Assembly (NCBI GenBank): GCA_963662175.1
Contig: OY759214.1
Span: forward strand, 1,860,001 to 1,924,000
Direction: 5' to 3'
Source of the DNA: Aradus depressus
Lineage: Eukaryota > Arthropoda > Insecta > Hemiptera > Aradidae
Length of the DNA stretch: 64,000 nt
Made by a program: the position numbers and the translations under genes. The notes under the pieces were generated by a model. It worked only from the letters and a program-made list of their open reading frames with translations, had not been told where the DNA came from and made no database searches. Positions 39,906-52,300 of this stretch are shown here, one piece after another (position 1 is the first letter of the stretch; each line of letters begins with the position of its first letter).

Positions 39906-42140
39906 TATCTGGTTTTGAAAACCTTTCTGAAATGAAACACATATTTTTAGATGTTTCTTCATCAAACAGGTTCCTTAATAAATTTTATATTTAGTTCGGT
40001 TCAGAATTAATATGGAAGAAAAAAAAATTAATCGGTTGTGGCCAACATAGGACGTCCTTATACCAACCATGTTTTTACAGATCTGGTATTTTTGTTCCTA
40101 CGTGTGCCAAAGTTGTATACCCAAGGTCACAATTGGTAGATTTTGTTTCGATTTGATCTACTGAAGCAATTTCAAATCTGAAATGTGCGTTTAATTCAAG
40201 ATTTTTTTCTACACATGTCTTTAAGCTCAAAGTTTGCAGAAATATAATATATAAACATTTTGCATAAATATTCTGCATAACGAAAAGTTCAAAAATGAAA
40301 GCCGATCGACGCTTCATTTCGATAATTAAACTGAGGCAAATGCGGTTTTCAGATATATAGGCAAATTTCCAAAGTGGTGCCATCTTTTATCTGAGAAACG
40401 AACTAAACTGCCTTTACATTTCACCTTCAAGAACACTGGTGACAGTTGAATTCGCTTAGTAGATCGGAGTTCGGAGTGAAGTTCAAAACCATATATTTAT
40501 TATTATCTTCAAAGAACATACAAAAGATACTTCAAATTAAGTATCTAAGCCTCTTTTTTTTCTATATTACTAATGTTCATTATTAATTCAGTATAATTGA
40601 ATGAAATACAAAAGAAGACTATAGTCTTCATGAAACTACTTTGTTGTCTTTATATTTCTTTTAATTTTAAAAATACGATCAAGAATGCTCTTTTATTCCA
40701 TCATTAGTTATTTTCTTCTACTACACTACATTTTGTATTTATATGTTTTATTAGTTATGTATTCGTTCTGTTTTCATAAGTAGCAAATATTTATTAAACA
40801 TATTTCTTTGTTAAGTATCACTGAAGTTTACAATTACATCTTATTCCAATATTTCCTGTAAGATATTTGTATCTATAAGCCGTAAAGTTTCATTTCATAC
40901 ACACTTTGGCTATTTTCAAAATAGACTTTGGTATATTTATTCATTTTTTAACATTGTTTTCCGTCACATTAACGTTCAAAGATTGTCTTTTTTCATTTGT
41001 CTCAAAACATGTTTGTAAGTAATTTTCTAATGGTATTCAAGTTTTTTCTTAGTGAATATGGCCAATATATTGGTAGAGGACATGTTAAAATAGAGCTAAT
41101 AAAGCAATGGCCCCATTATTTGAGATCTACATATTAGAAATATTTTAATAAATTATATTATTTACCAGTTTTATTATTTTATTCAATCATAATTAAAAGT
41201 ATAGTTTATAATGGTTTTTTTTCTTCTTTTTTGCACTAAAAGTGAAAATATTTCACAAAAATGCGTGATTAAAAGTTGTATTGAATGCCTCGATTGGACA
41301 TTCAAAACAAAAATAAAAAGAAAATAAATGCACTTACATATGTAAAAAAAAAAAAAAGAAATCGAACTACATACTTATTATTAATAAATACCCAATATAA
41401 GAAATATTTACATTAAAAATAAAATAAAATAAAACTTATTTTTTCATATAAGTACTCTTCAGACTGGAAATGGTTTTTATTTTGTAGCAATAATTAGCAA
41501 AATAGCGAATATAATTGCAGTACTATAAATGTATACACTAACTGTATAAGATAATTATTATCTCATATAAAAAAGTATGATTACGACTTACACTAATGTA
41601 TCATTTCAAGTAAAGAAAGCAAATAAATTACACAAAAAAGTTTTTATTGTATTGTATTTAGTTTTTACATTATTTTCATTGTCAACGCTGGTTATCACAG
41701 CTAACGTTTATCATTGTTCATATTTTAGTTGTACTTTCCCTAAGACACCCTCAATATATTATATTTTTCATTATATCTTTTCCATATAATCTTCTGTCTG
41801 TTGTCCCTCTTCGTCTTCCTTAAAAATGCCTGTAAAACAAATCAATTGAAATACTGCGCTAGATTTCTTTGCCTAAGAGATTCACCCTCCTTTTATTCAT
41901 ATAAATAATACATACATATTTATTAATATTTCCTAAACTTAATACATTATTTTTGTATTTCAGGGAATATCTGGGAAAACGATTGGAGAAATGCTAGAGC
42001 TTAATTTTTTATTTAATTTTTTTTCTCTGTTTCAAAAAACTGTCAAGTTTGATTAAGGAAATAGCTTAGTTTAATTTTGAAAATGATATTTTCTGTCCAT
42101 TTCTAACCTATTCCACGGTTGTATTTTAATTTTTAATTGG
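39906..42140. other. Very AT-rich intergenic stretch
   Basis: More than 2 kb of A/T-rich DNA with no supported gene. A 102-codon minus frame at 40075-40383 and a 70-codon plus frame at 41577-41789 lack domains. The second has a hydrophobic stretch (VLYLVFTLFSLSTLVITA) and could mimic a signal or membrane segment, but no donor follows in a convincing place. A family D fragment sits at 40028-40080. Confidence 0.35.
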
Positions 42141-42149
42141 ATGTATATG

Positions 42150-42755
42150 TCACAGTCAAAGTGTGAATTCCAGTGAATGTATATATTAACTAGTCAATGT
42201 ATACATTAACTAGCCGTTTTAGTGAAAGTATCAATTGATTATAAAAATGAACACTATTGCTAGAGAATGTATACATTTACTAGACAATGTATACATTTTC
42301 TAGTGTTCCTTAGTGAAAGTATAAATAAATGAGAAAAAAAGGTTTTTGTAAAAAAAAAAAAAACTAAAACTAAACTTCAAAATTTATTTTACAATATAAA
42401 TATCTAGGAAAGATGCAACAATAACATAAAATCTAAACATTTGTAAACAATATTAAAATGGATCTTTGGAATAAAAGCTGATTTTAATTATAAGCTAGAA
42501 CCTGTACTACTTCAAATATAGGAACGACGGAAGGGGCAGATATATCGTCCCGCCGGCGGAACGCCGGCAAATACGCCCCCAACTTTTGTAATATTTCTAT
42601 TTATGTTATTAATGCTAGCTATTTATACTTTCACTAAGGCATAGACGTAAGTGTATACATCCATGTACACTTTGACTAGAGAATTCAGTCAATGTATACA
42701 TTGACTAGTTAATGTATACATACACTGGAATTCATACTTTGACTGCAACATATAT
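42150..42755. mobile_element. Palindromic non-autonomous element (about 600 bp)
   Basis: Inverted ends: left cagtcaaagtgtgaattcca (42153) and right, on the complement, cagtcaaagtatgaattcca (42744 leftward). Each is followed by several atgtatacattaactag units in tandem or inverted order. The arms continue to tagtgaaagtat on both sides (42215, 42310 and 42630). The interior is AT-rich except for a GC hairpin (gccggcggaacgccggc) at 42552-42568. No transposase. It is probably a MITE; superfamily unassigned. Confidence 0.65.
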
Positions 42756-42756
42756 A

Positions 42757-42859
42757 TTGAGTCATGTGCCAGTTCTCTGGAGGCCCGTCTGATGGCGTGA
42801 CGTCTTGTATGGACCGCTTTGAAGAAGACACCCATCTCCTTAGCCTGGAACGGGACCTG
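42757..42859 (-). other. GC-rich block, possible exon
   Basis: On the minus strand a good acceptor (cttcttttgcag) ends at 42860. It is followed by about 100 GC-rich bases open in two frames, one reading QAKEMGVFFKAVHTRRHAIR and then RASRELAHDS. No donor is evident because the palindromic element begins right after. It may be an exon of an unidentified minus-strand gene damaged by that insertion, or a conserved non-coding block. Confidence 0.2.
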
Positions 42860-43046
42860 CAAAAGAAGCCATGTCTTTGTAAACATATGAAGATAAGTAG
42901 TATGCTTCTCTAGTTATATTCAATATACACAAATATAAAAATAGGTTTAAAAAAATTTTAAAACTACTTTTTTTCTATCTTCCTTCTTCATCTTTTTCTA
43001 TGAAAAAAAAAAAAAAGGTTCAACATACAGAACAAACTAAAAATTA

Positions 43047-43507
43047 ACGTTCAAGATTTACGTTTACCTCCTTACGACATACCTGACGTCCTCAAGTCCT
43101 CACAGCTAACAATTTAAGTTTACCTCCTTACGACATACCCAAGGTCCTCAAGTCCTCATAGCTAACAATTTAAGTTTACCTCCTTACGACATACCCAAGG
43201 TCCTCAAGTCCTCATAGCTAACAATTTAATTTTACCTCCTTACAACATACCCAGGGTCCTCAAGTCCTCATAGCTAACAATTTAAGTTTACCTCCTTACA
43301 ACATACCCAGGGTCCTCAAGTCCTCACAGCTAACAATTTAAGTTTACCTCCTTACAACATACCCAGGGTCCTCAAGTCCTCACAGCTAACAATTTAAGTT
43401 TACCTCCTTACGACATACCCAAGGTCCTCAAGTCCTCATAGCTAACAATTTAAGTTTACCTCCTTACGACATACCTGGCGTCCTCAAGTCCTCACAGCTA
43501 ACAATTT
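43047..43507. repeat. 56 bp minisatellite, 8 copies
   Basis: Tandem 56 bp units with agctaacaatttaagtttac and ctccttacgacatacccaag plus gtcctcaagtc. Variants (acaacat, cccaggg, ccaaggt, cctggcg) group neighbouring copies. Confidence 0.95.
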
Positions 43508-43529
43508 TTCCCAAAAACGTATTTTTAGG

Positions 43530-44049
43530 CATTTTTAGGGGGGGGGGGGGCAATATAACTACAGGTAAAGAATGTAGGGACGCGTCAGTTTCGCCTATGC
43601 ATAGCTTTCTTCGCAATTAAATTTTCCAAATGTTAAACAAAAAGCTGAATATTATATCAATAATTCTATTCGCCAAATATCATCATTTTTTTATAATATA
43701 CATTCCTCTGAAAAAGTCAACGTACATAGTAGATAATCAAAAATACAGTGCAAGCACAGTTATCAATGTGGCTAGATCAGGAATGGACATTAAATGAATT
43801 ACTTACAAAGACCCCCAAACTAAAAAAAACTTGAGCACGCCGTCCTTTGGATGGTACGTTAAGCGATGGTCCCGAGCCAAGTTCTATATGCCGTAGGCAA
43901 ATTGAGTATATATGATCAAAATGATCCAATTTAGAAATGTTTATTACAATCTGACTTTAGAAACTATGATGTCACCTGTTTTTTTTTTTTTTTTTTGCCT
44001 TAGCACTAAGCCATAGCCAAACAAACGATTTCATATGAATATATTAGAT
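43530..44049. other. Spacer with a SINE-A scrap
   Basis: A 10-base G run at 43540-43549 comes first. At 43826-43880 there is a forward SINE-A body piece (cttgagcacgccgtcctttg, gcgatggtcccgagcc). A T run lies at 43980-43996. No gene. Confidence 0.5.
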
Positions 44050-45520
44050 TTCTTTTTTCATTTAAATGTCCACCTTACCAGAACCCAGAAGACAAGCGTA
44101 GTTGAATGGCTGACACAATTTGGAATCTATCTCCAAAAACAAAGTGAGCCTCTCTTCAGCATATTTCGATGAAAATATGTTCAAAAGAATCGACTTCACC
44201 ACAATGAGGGCATAAAGCCGATTCAGCCAAACCTATCCTGTGCTTATACAACCCATGATTGAACCTCAGACGACAAATCGTGCGACAAAGTTCCTTGGTA
44301 GTCGGCTCCCGAATGAACCAAGGACGAACTTCAACCATAGGATTCAGATCTTTGTAAAATCTTCCCTTTCTTGAAACTGAAAATTCCTCCTACCAGGTGC
44401 TCCAAATCTCTCTTCCAACTGAATCATAAAACTCTCTGAAGGGAATCAAACAGTGAAGCTTTGAGCCCTCCACTATAGCCTGCCTTGCCAACTTGTCCAC
44501 AATGTCATTAGCCTCCACCCCTGAGTGAGCCTTGACCCACATAAATACCACACTTGTTCCTAGCCTCTTCAAAACTTTAGTTTGTTCTATAATTTCTACC
44601 AGAAGATGGGAAGGGTTCCTATTGAAACAAAATTTGTCGATTTGACTTAATGTACTTTGATTATCTGACACGATAATCAAGTTTACAGGGCCATGCAGGG
44701 AGACAGAATATTTCAGAGCTTCCAGAATAGAGATCATTTCGACAGTCGCTATGGAAAAGAAGTGAGAAACTGAAAATGAAGCCTTGAAGTTTCTCTGAGG
44801 GTCAAAGGAGGACAAACCGCAGCCCAGTTTAGTCTTAGATCCACCGTATAAATATAATACTGGTTTTCTTGCAGCGGACATAAAGAAATCCTCTATATTT
44901 CCAGAGTAACTTGGAAAATAGACCGAAGTAGAAGAATAAAGATTGGAATAGTCCGTGCAGAAAAACGGCAGAAGATCTGACGTAAATACTCGACCATGAT
45001 TTTGATGAGTTCGAAGGAAGCTGGATGTCAGGAGAGGTGCCTTTTTCTTCATCCAAAAGTCATGAGTTAACACCAAAATATTAAGCTCATAAATATTGTT
45101 GAATAGACGAGAGTTCTGAGCCATTATTTTAAGCAAGTATCTGTCCGCTAACATTCTTCTGCGTTGCTAAATGGCAGCTCACCGGACTCGGACAAAAGAA
45201 CATCGATTGGAGTTGATTTCAATAAGCCCAGGCAAAGTCTAAGACAGCTGTTCTGCACCAGATCCAGTTTGTGAAGAGTAGTGTCACTGGCATCACCATA
45301 AAGACAAGATCCGTAGTCCACGATAGAACGAACGGTAGCTCTGTAGAATAAAAGGGCTACAGACGGGTCTGCACCCCAGCTGCAGTGAGTTACCATTTTC
45401 AGAATATTAAGGTACTTTTCTAACTTCTCAACTGTGTAGGTAATGTGTCGGAACCAACTAAGATTCTTATCCAGATAAAGTCCCAGAAACTTAGTGAGTT
45501 GAAACTTAGGGCTGTACCTT
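44050..45520 (-). mobile_element. 5'-truncated LINE with RNase H domain (I/LOA-like)
   Basis: Minus-strand polyprotein relic in pieces. Bases 45396-45148 encode the end of a reverse transcriptase (RATVRSIVDYGSCLYGDAS). Bases 45154-44390 encode an RNase H domain with ATVEMISILEALKYS (catalytic E), LIIVSDNQSTL (catalytic D) and FMWVKAHSGVEANDIVDKLA (last acidic position). After a stop, bases 44338-44156 encode the tail with a CPHC...H...C zinc-knuckle-like end. The first RNase H acid, usually in a TDGSK-type motif, reads YGGSK, so D is replaced by G. A frameshift and a stop show it is dead. RNase H downstream of RT indicates the I/R1/LOA side of non-LTR elements. Confidence 0.88.
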
Positions 45521-45571
45521 GGTCATCTGGTTACTGTAGTAACTTATATTAGAAATATATAATTAAAATCG

Positions 45572-45843
45572 GAGCGCCGGTAGTTCAGAAGTGGCGTGCT
45601 AGATAGTGAGTTCGAAACCCGGCTGAGGCCCTTACTTTATTTTATCTGGGAGGTGAAAAACCTTGAGGACGTTAAGCAATGGTGCCGAGCCTGTACGATG
45701 TCAGGTAGGTACTCATTAAATAAGAATAAATATAAGGGTAGGCTTTGGACTGCCAAAGTAGAGTCAGGCTCATGTCCATCAGAGAGCGCTCTGCTAATAG
45801 ACGATATGACCTCGTAGTTAAAGCCCGGGCATGCGTCATAATA
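45572..45843 (+). repeat. SINE-A copy, shortened head
   Basis: Begins gagcgccggtagttcagaag. The B box gagttcgaaacccggctgag is kept, but the head is about 15 bases short. The body is partly deleted around the cgccgtccttc block. It ends cccgggcatgcgtcataata. Confidence 0.85.
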
Positions 45844-46250
45844 ACTTTGAAATAAATGTTTCCATGTATTTATATTGTCTACAATAATAATATAATATAC
45901 ATTTGTTGTTACCAATGTCTCATTACTGTAAATCTCTTAGAACGTCCTGGTGTTTGTCCTTCGATTCGTGATTACTAAACCATAAATGAGGGCCGACAGC
46001 TGATAATGAAGACTGCAGGTTATAATTATTAAGTTGAGTTGCGTCCAATCAAACAGTTCTATTGTTGTCACTATGTAATTATATCATTCTTAAATAATAA
46101 TTACTTTGAAATGTCATCAATAAATGTCTATTATTGATTTCAGTGGCTGTTATTATACTAACTGTAAGCAGAGATTCTTGCTAGCCGACACTTAGTTGAG
46201 GTTCTTCCATGGTTTGACACTTCTCTGAAGCTACAAGAGAATCATTCCAC

Positions 46251-46304
46251 ATGAAATCAACCAATATTTCAATCTTCGTATCTCAGATTTTTATTATTTT
46301 CTGT
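46251..46304 (+). CDS. IR gene, candidate exon 1 (signal peptide)
   Basis: A 54 bp plus-strand exon starting at ATG 46251. It encodes MKSTNISIFVSQIFIIFC and ends exactly at a consensus donor GTAAGT (46305-46310) in phase 0. The hydrophobic core is typical of a signal peptide, and IR proteins begin this way. The next exon at 48486 starts in phase 0, so the two can be joined directly. The link is inferred from strand, order and phase. An additional exon between them cannot be excluded. Confidence 0.5.
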
Positions 46305-49300
46305 GTAAGTGAAAATGAGTTATTGATATGGTGTTTTAAGTGTTTCCCTCCAACATGGCGTTGAAGTGTTCAGTTCGAAGTGACCATCTGCACACTAATG
46401 TTCGGAACAAAGCTGGCTATCTCCAGATCAACCAATATTCTAATGATACTTAACATGATCTGTAGGAATATTGTGAATATCCACTTAATAAGAAATAAAG
46501 AAAAACGTATTGTCTATTTCAATATATATTTATAATATATGGGTCGCAGGTTCAAAATCCAGCCGAGGCCATTAGTTTATTTTATCTGAAAGGTAAATAA
46601 GGACGTTAAGCGATGGTCCCGAACTTGTACCATGTTAGGTACTCGTTAAAGACCCCCCTTCACTTCGTCAATAAAAATTTAGAATAGGGAAAATTTAGGA
46701 CTCTCATAGTAGAGTCGGGCTCGTGTTCACGAGACTGACGAAAGAGCGCTCTGGTAGTAGGCGATATTTTTAGTTAAAAAATGGGTCATGAGTCATAATA
46801 ACAAACTTTCGGTATTACTACCGTCTTCAGCCACGACTTAGCAAATACTAAGTGGAATGTGTATACAATATTCTAAGTCAGGTTTTTAAAAAACAGAATG
46901 TTGTACCTAGTGAAAATACAAAATGCACACTTTTTCTATTTTTTTGCGGTGATCGTTTGAGAGAGTTACACGTTTGAATAAAAATGAAGAAATAGCGCTT
47001 GTTTTGGATGTTTCCAATGATATTGAATATGTATTGGAGTTGAAGAGCTGGAAGTGGGCTCAATCTGATGTATACTGTACAACAGAGATGGGCGTATTTT
47101 TATTCGTGAATATGAATACGAATATTATTCACAGAATCTTATTCGTGAATACGATTACAAATTTTATTCACAGGACCCCATCTGCGAATACGAATACAAT
47201 TGTATTTTTAGGTACGAGCACATACGAATACGAATATATTCGTATTCACAGCCAAAAATATGAATACACTCGTATTCACAGCCAAAAATATGAATACACT
47301 CGTATTCACACCCAAAAAAATATAAATACACTTGTATTCACAGCCAAAAAATATGAATACACTTGTATTCACAGGCAAAAATATGAATACACGAATATTT
47401 GCAGGCAAAAATGTGAATTCATTATTTTATTTTTAGAAGTGTTTAGGTTTAATTTATTTTTATCAATATAGAGGATATGTTTGGTAGTAATCATTAAATA
47501 GTATATATATAAAATTATTATAGTTTCAAAAGGAATGAAAAGAAAAATATTTGGGATGATAATTCTTTGGAAATACGTGAATTCACATTTTTGCCTGCAA
47601 ATATTCGTGTATTCATATTTTTGCCTGTGAAAACAAGTGTATTCATATTTTTGTCTGTGAATTCGAGTGTATTCATATTTTTTGGCAGTGAATACGAATG
47701 TATTCATATTTTTTGGGTGTAAATACGAGTGTATTCAATTTTTTTGGCTGTGAATACAAGTGTATTTATATTTTTTGGGTGTGAATATGAGTGTATTCAT
47801 ATTTTTTTGGCTGTGAATACGAATATATTCGTATTCGTATGTACTCATACCTGAAAATACAATTGTATTCGAAAATGCGAATACAAATGTATTTGTATTC
47901 GTATTCGCAGATGGGGTCCTGTGAATAAAATTCGTATTCACGAATAAAAATAAGCCCATCTCTACAATAACATTGAGGGCGCCAGCTAGCTTGTGTGAGC
48001 TCAAGATCGCGGGTTTGAAACCCGGCCGAGGCCCTTAGGTTTTTTATATGGGTGATAAAAAACCTTGAGCACACCGTCCTTTGGATGGGACCTAAGATGT
48101 CAGGTACTCGTTAAAGATCCCTCCCTATCTAAGATAACTAAGCCTGGGTAGGCAACATTTAGAACTTCCACAGTAGAGTCGGGCTCATATCTACCAGAGT
48201 AATCAAAGATTGCTCTGGTAGTAGGCGATATGACCTAATCGTTAAAGCCGGGCATAGTCACAATAACTAATTAATAACATTTTTAAATAATTAATTTTCA
48301 AAAGAATTTCAAAATGATGGTTTTTCAATAAATAAAAAAAGGCGCAGCTAGTTTTGCCGGAATCGAATGGCCTAATTTCGACCCAAGAGATTATTGTGAG
48401 AAACGTTAATAAAAATAATAGCCTAAATATATATTTTTTTTTTTGTTAAGGTACGTAAAAGACTAGTTAAATTTAGCCTTTCAAGATGGCGGGCTCTGAT
48501 CTTATACGAATGTTCAAGATGGGTTTGGCAGAAATAGAGGACCGCTGCATCTGTTTCCCTGAGGCCAACCCGGAGAACGATGCATTCGTAGGTGCAGTCA
48601 TGTCTGTTGCCATGTTGGTACTCATTGGTAAGATGCTCATTTTTTAAATAATCATCGTATTTACAATTCTTGTTCTAAATGAGCCATGATTAATAGAAGA
48701 GGTTAAGTGGGCGTATCCAAAAGAACAATAATGATAAAATAATTAGAGATAATTATGAAAAATTCCATCGCCTCCTCCTCTCTCTCCAAAAAGTTTGTAA
48801 TTGTGAATTTTTTTAGACTTTTAAGATAGACTTCTTAACCCTAGAATGACACCGTGAATTTTGTCACCACTATTGACATCGTGGGGTGTCTGACACCCCA
48901 AGCAATTTATATAATTTTCTTGTAATTTATTTTTCACATTAATCCAAAATTAATGCAGATTTAATATTTTAGAATGTATATAATAAATATAGAACAAACA
49001 AACAAAATTAGAAAGTTATTTTAATTAAATAGGAAAAAAATCAAATAAGGATGTAACATGTTGAAAAAGTTAAAAAGTAGATATAGATAAAAATACTGTA
49101 CGAAATTTTATTTGTAAGAAAGGTAAAACTATTTTTTTTTTTTAAACTCAAGTATAGTGTCTATGTAAAAAAAATCACTTTAACAAAAAATATATACAAT
49201 TTGCACAGTTACACTCAGTCACAATCGGTGCACTTCATTAGACGATGATCGTTGCACATCGGCCTCTGGCAGCTCATGATAACCATTTTGGATTTTCTTC

Positions 49301-52300
49301 ATTTATTTTTCTTCGCCGGATTTCTTCATGTGTATGTTTGACAATCATATCGATAATATTTCTATCAAATAACAGCCGCCATCCGTCAACTACTTCCCGA
49401 ATATCTTTTGCTTGCCCTTGTGGACCTGGTCGACCAGATACTATATTTCTTGCTTTTATTCGGCCTCTGGTAGAGGGAATGTCTTTTTTCCAACGATAAC
49501 AATTCTTTCCCACGAATATATTAAGTTTTCCTACCTTCTCGGGGACATCGTCTTGGCACAATGTGGTCGAAGAGTCTGCACGTGTGCTGGGCTCCTCATG
49601 TCCCACGAATGTGTCATCTAATTCCTCTCCAGAGTCTAAATGAACATGGGTTTCTTCATATTCTTCTTCAGAAGAACTGCCTCCTAGTTCCTCAATATCC
49701 TCTCTCCTCAACTCTTCGAGATACACCAACAGTTCCTCATCAGTCCACTGTCTCTTTTGAGATGCCATAACTTTCCTAAAATATATAAATATACGTTATG
49801 AAGAAACCTATTGGAGCAAAACCCACTTCCAACTCCACAGTAAACATTAACTATAACAATTTAACATGTATTTAACACATAAACTATAAACAAAGCCATG
49901 AAAAAAAGAACTTACCTGTAATAGGTAAAAAAAAAGAATGACGTCAATAACACCGTGGGGTATGAGATACCCCTTTCGATTGGGGTGTCAGACACCCCAC
50001 GGTGTCATTCTAGGGTTAAGAAAACATTTATTTCATACTTTAGTTACCATAAGCCACTCGTGTTATTTGTTGAAATTAAAAACACGGAGTTTGAATAATA
50101 AAATATAAAATAATTTTTAAACTTGGTACCAATATTATAATAAATAAACCCTATAATTATCCCACTCCTGATACTGCATTCGTCTCATTCTCTCGCAGTT
50201 TCGTTTTCTGAAGGTTCCACTTCTACCGCGTGTGAACTGCACACATGTTTTTTTTTCTGGTATTATGAACATAGCATATCAGCCATTTACGTTAAGTCGT
50301 CATACATTTGTGCGAGATCCGACGGGACCCGAGAGAGAGCGATCCCAAGACCCAGTTGAAGACACGGTACAACCGACACATCTCCTTCCTTGTGTGACGT
50401 AGCATTCATACTAGCAAGGCAGGATGTAGTAGTGGGAGGGGGGGGGGATATTTACACAGAAGTTTCCGGTGTATAATTAATTTTTGATGGAGTCCTTGAC
50501 TGGTAGAATTTTTTATGAAATATGTGGACTCAACAAAACGCCGTCAAAAATTAAAAATGAATAACGTAAAAAATCTAAAAGTCGTCGGTGAATCACCGGC
50601 AATGTACTTCCCCAGCACGAATTAATCAATTAAGTTTTCGCTCTCACTCCAAAACCACCTTTTGAACTAAAAATTAATAAATGACTAACGTAAGGGCTTT
50701 TCACTCCTCGGATTAAATTTTGTGTCGATACATTGATTAGAACGGCAGTTAGTGGTATTTTTGGGTTGAGCCCCCCCTAACGACCTAACTCCAAAATCAA
50801 ATTACTATTTGTAATGAACATTCCAATATGAAATTCTATACGTGGATTTAGAAAACAAACATAAGACAACTGATTTTGTGCTAAATCAGGCAAAGAAGAT
50901 GTGGAACTTAATTATAAATAGTTCGATCGAAGTACATTATCCGTGATTCACCGAGCCCTCATTTAACTGTACCGTAGCTTATTTGTAAATTTTATAATAA
51001 ATTTATGTTTTTCATAAACTAATTTTATCTGTTGGAGTTGGAAGGGGTAGAATGTCCATGAATGACAATGTCCAGCGGTATGGTATAATGCACGTTGCAC
51101 TTCAGGTTCTTGTGATAATGCCTGCCGCAATGAAGTTCGCTTCTCTCTCACATCAGAACAACTTCCACGGGGGACGCTGCTCCTCGTCAGTGACACCATG
51201 CCCAAAGCTAAACAGTTCCAGTTTGGTGACGTTATTGTAGTACAAAATCAATCCGTGTGGCGACTGTCACCGCCCATGGTTCGCGGTAGAGACTTCTTCC
51301 CAATCGAAGAAGCGAGAAAGTTCTACAGAAAAGGTAAACCTCCACTTTTATTACTCTTTATTATATTATTTTATTTTATCCCAAAAAGTCATATGCTAAG
51401 GACTACTGAATAAAAACACTTAGAACAAGTCAAAAAATGCCACTATATTTATATAAAATACACAATATATTTCGCTGGTTAGAGCATTGTCAAGTGTACA
51501 AGATACAGACTTATGACTATCTGTACACTTGACAATGCACTAACCAGCGAAATGTATTGTGTATTTTATACAAATATAGTGGCATTTTTTGACTTGTTCT
51601 AAGTGTTTTTATTCAGTAGTGAACTTCCACAAGATCTCTGGCGAAAACATCTCTAATATGCTAAGGAGTTTCCATAATATGTTCATTTAATGTGCTTCTT
51701 TTTCAAAAGCCATCTATATATATATATATATACAAGCACTTTTAGATGTGTTTATATTTTTATTTTTATTTATTTTTTCCAACAAGACAGATATCCGGAC
51801 TTGGAAGGAAGAACTCTGCTCGCCACGTTCAACAACTGTACACCTCACGTCGTCGTACTCACGGATCAAAACGGATATCGTAAGTTACCTTTTTAGAAGA
51901 ATATGAGTTTGTGAAGGATATGGGGAAAAAAGATGAAGCTATCTTTAGAAAATAAACACTTTTCTGGTGGCCTCACAAAACAGTCCTTGAAGTTAGTTGA
52001 ATGATGTTTGCACAGGATGCACTTAAATACATGTTTAGAGTAGTTGTTATGGGCATTGCATCAAGGGACAAATTATTATATTTTTATCAATTCATTTTTA
52101 ATTATTGTAATTTTAATTAATATTATTACCCTTTTTAAACAAAACAAAATAATTTAAATGACTAACTGTTGAAACAAATCTGAGCTTCTTCAGAACAAAA
52201 CTTCTTCAAGTGTTGATGCCGATACTTTTTCTTAGATATTGGAAGTAAGGAAGTAAGTCAAAGGTGGAACAGAGGCAGTCTCCAGGAGGCAATGAAAGCT

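Noticed and set aside
41577..41789. Small plus-strand protein with a hydrophobic segment
   Set aside because: It lies in very AT-rich DNA where T-rich codons give hydrophobic runs by chance. No donor, promoter or homolog is evident.
47208..47971. Repeat proteins of YEYTRIHSQK type on both strands
   Set aside because: They come from the minisatellite arms of the palindromic element, and frames on both strands are equally open.
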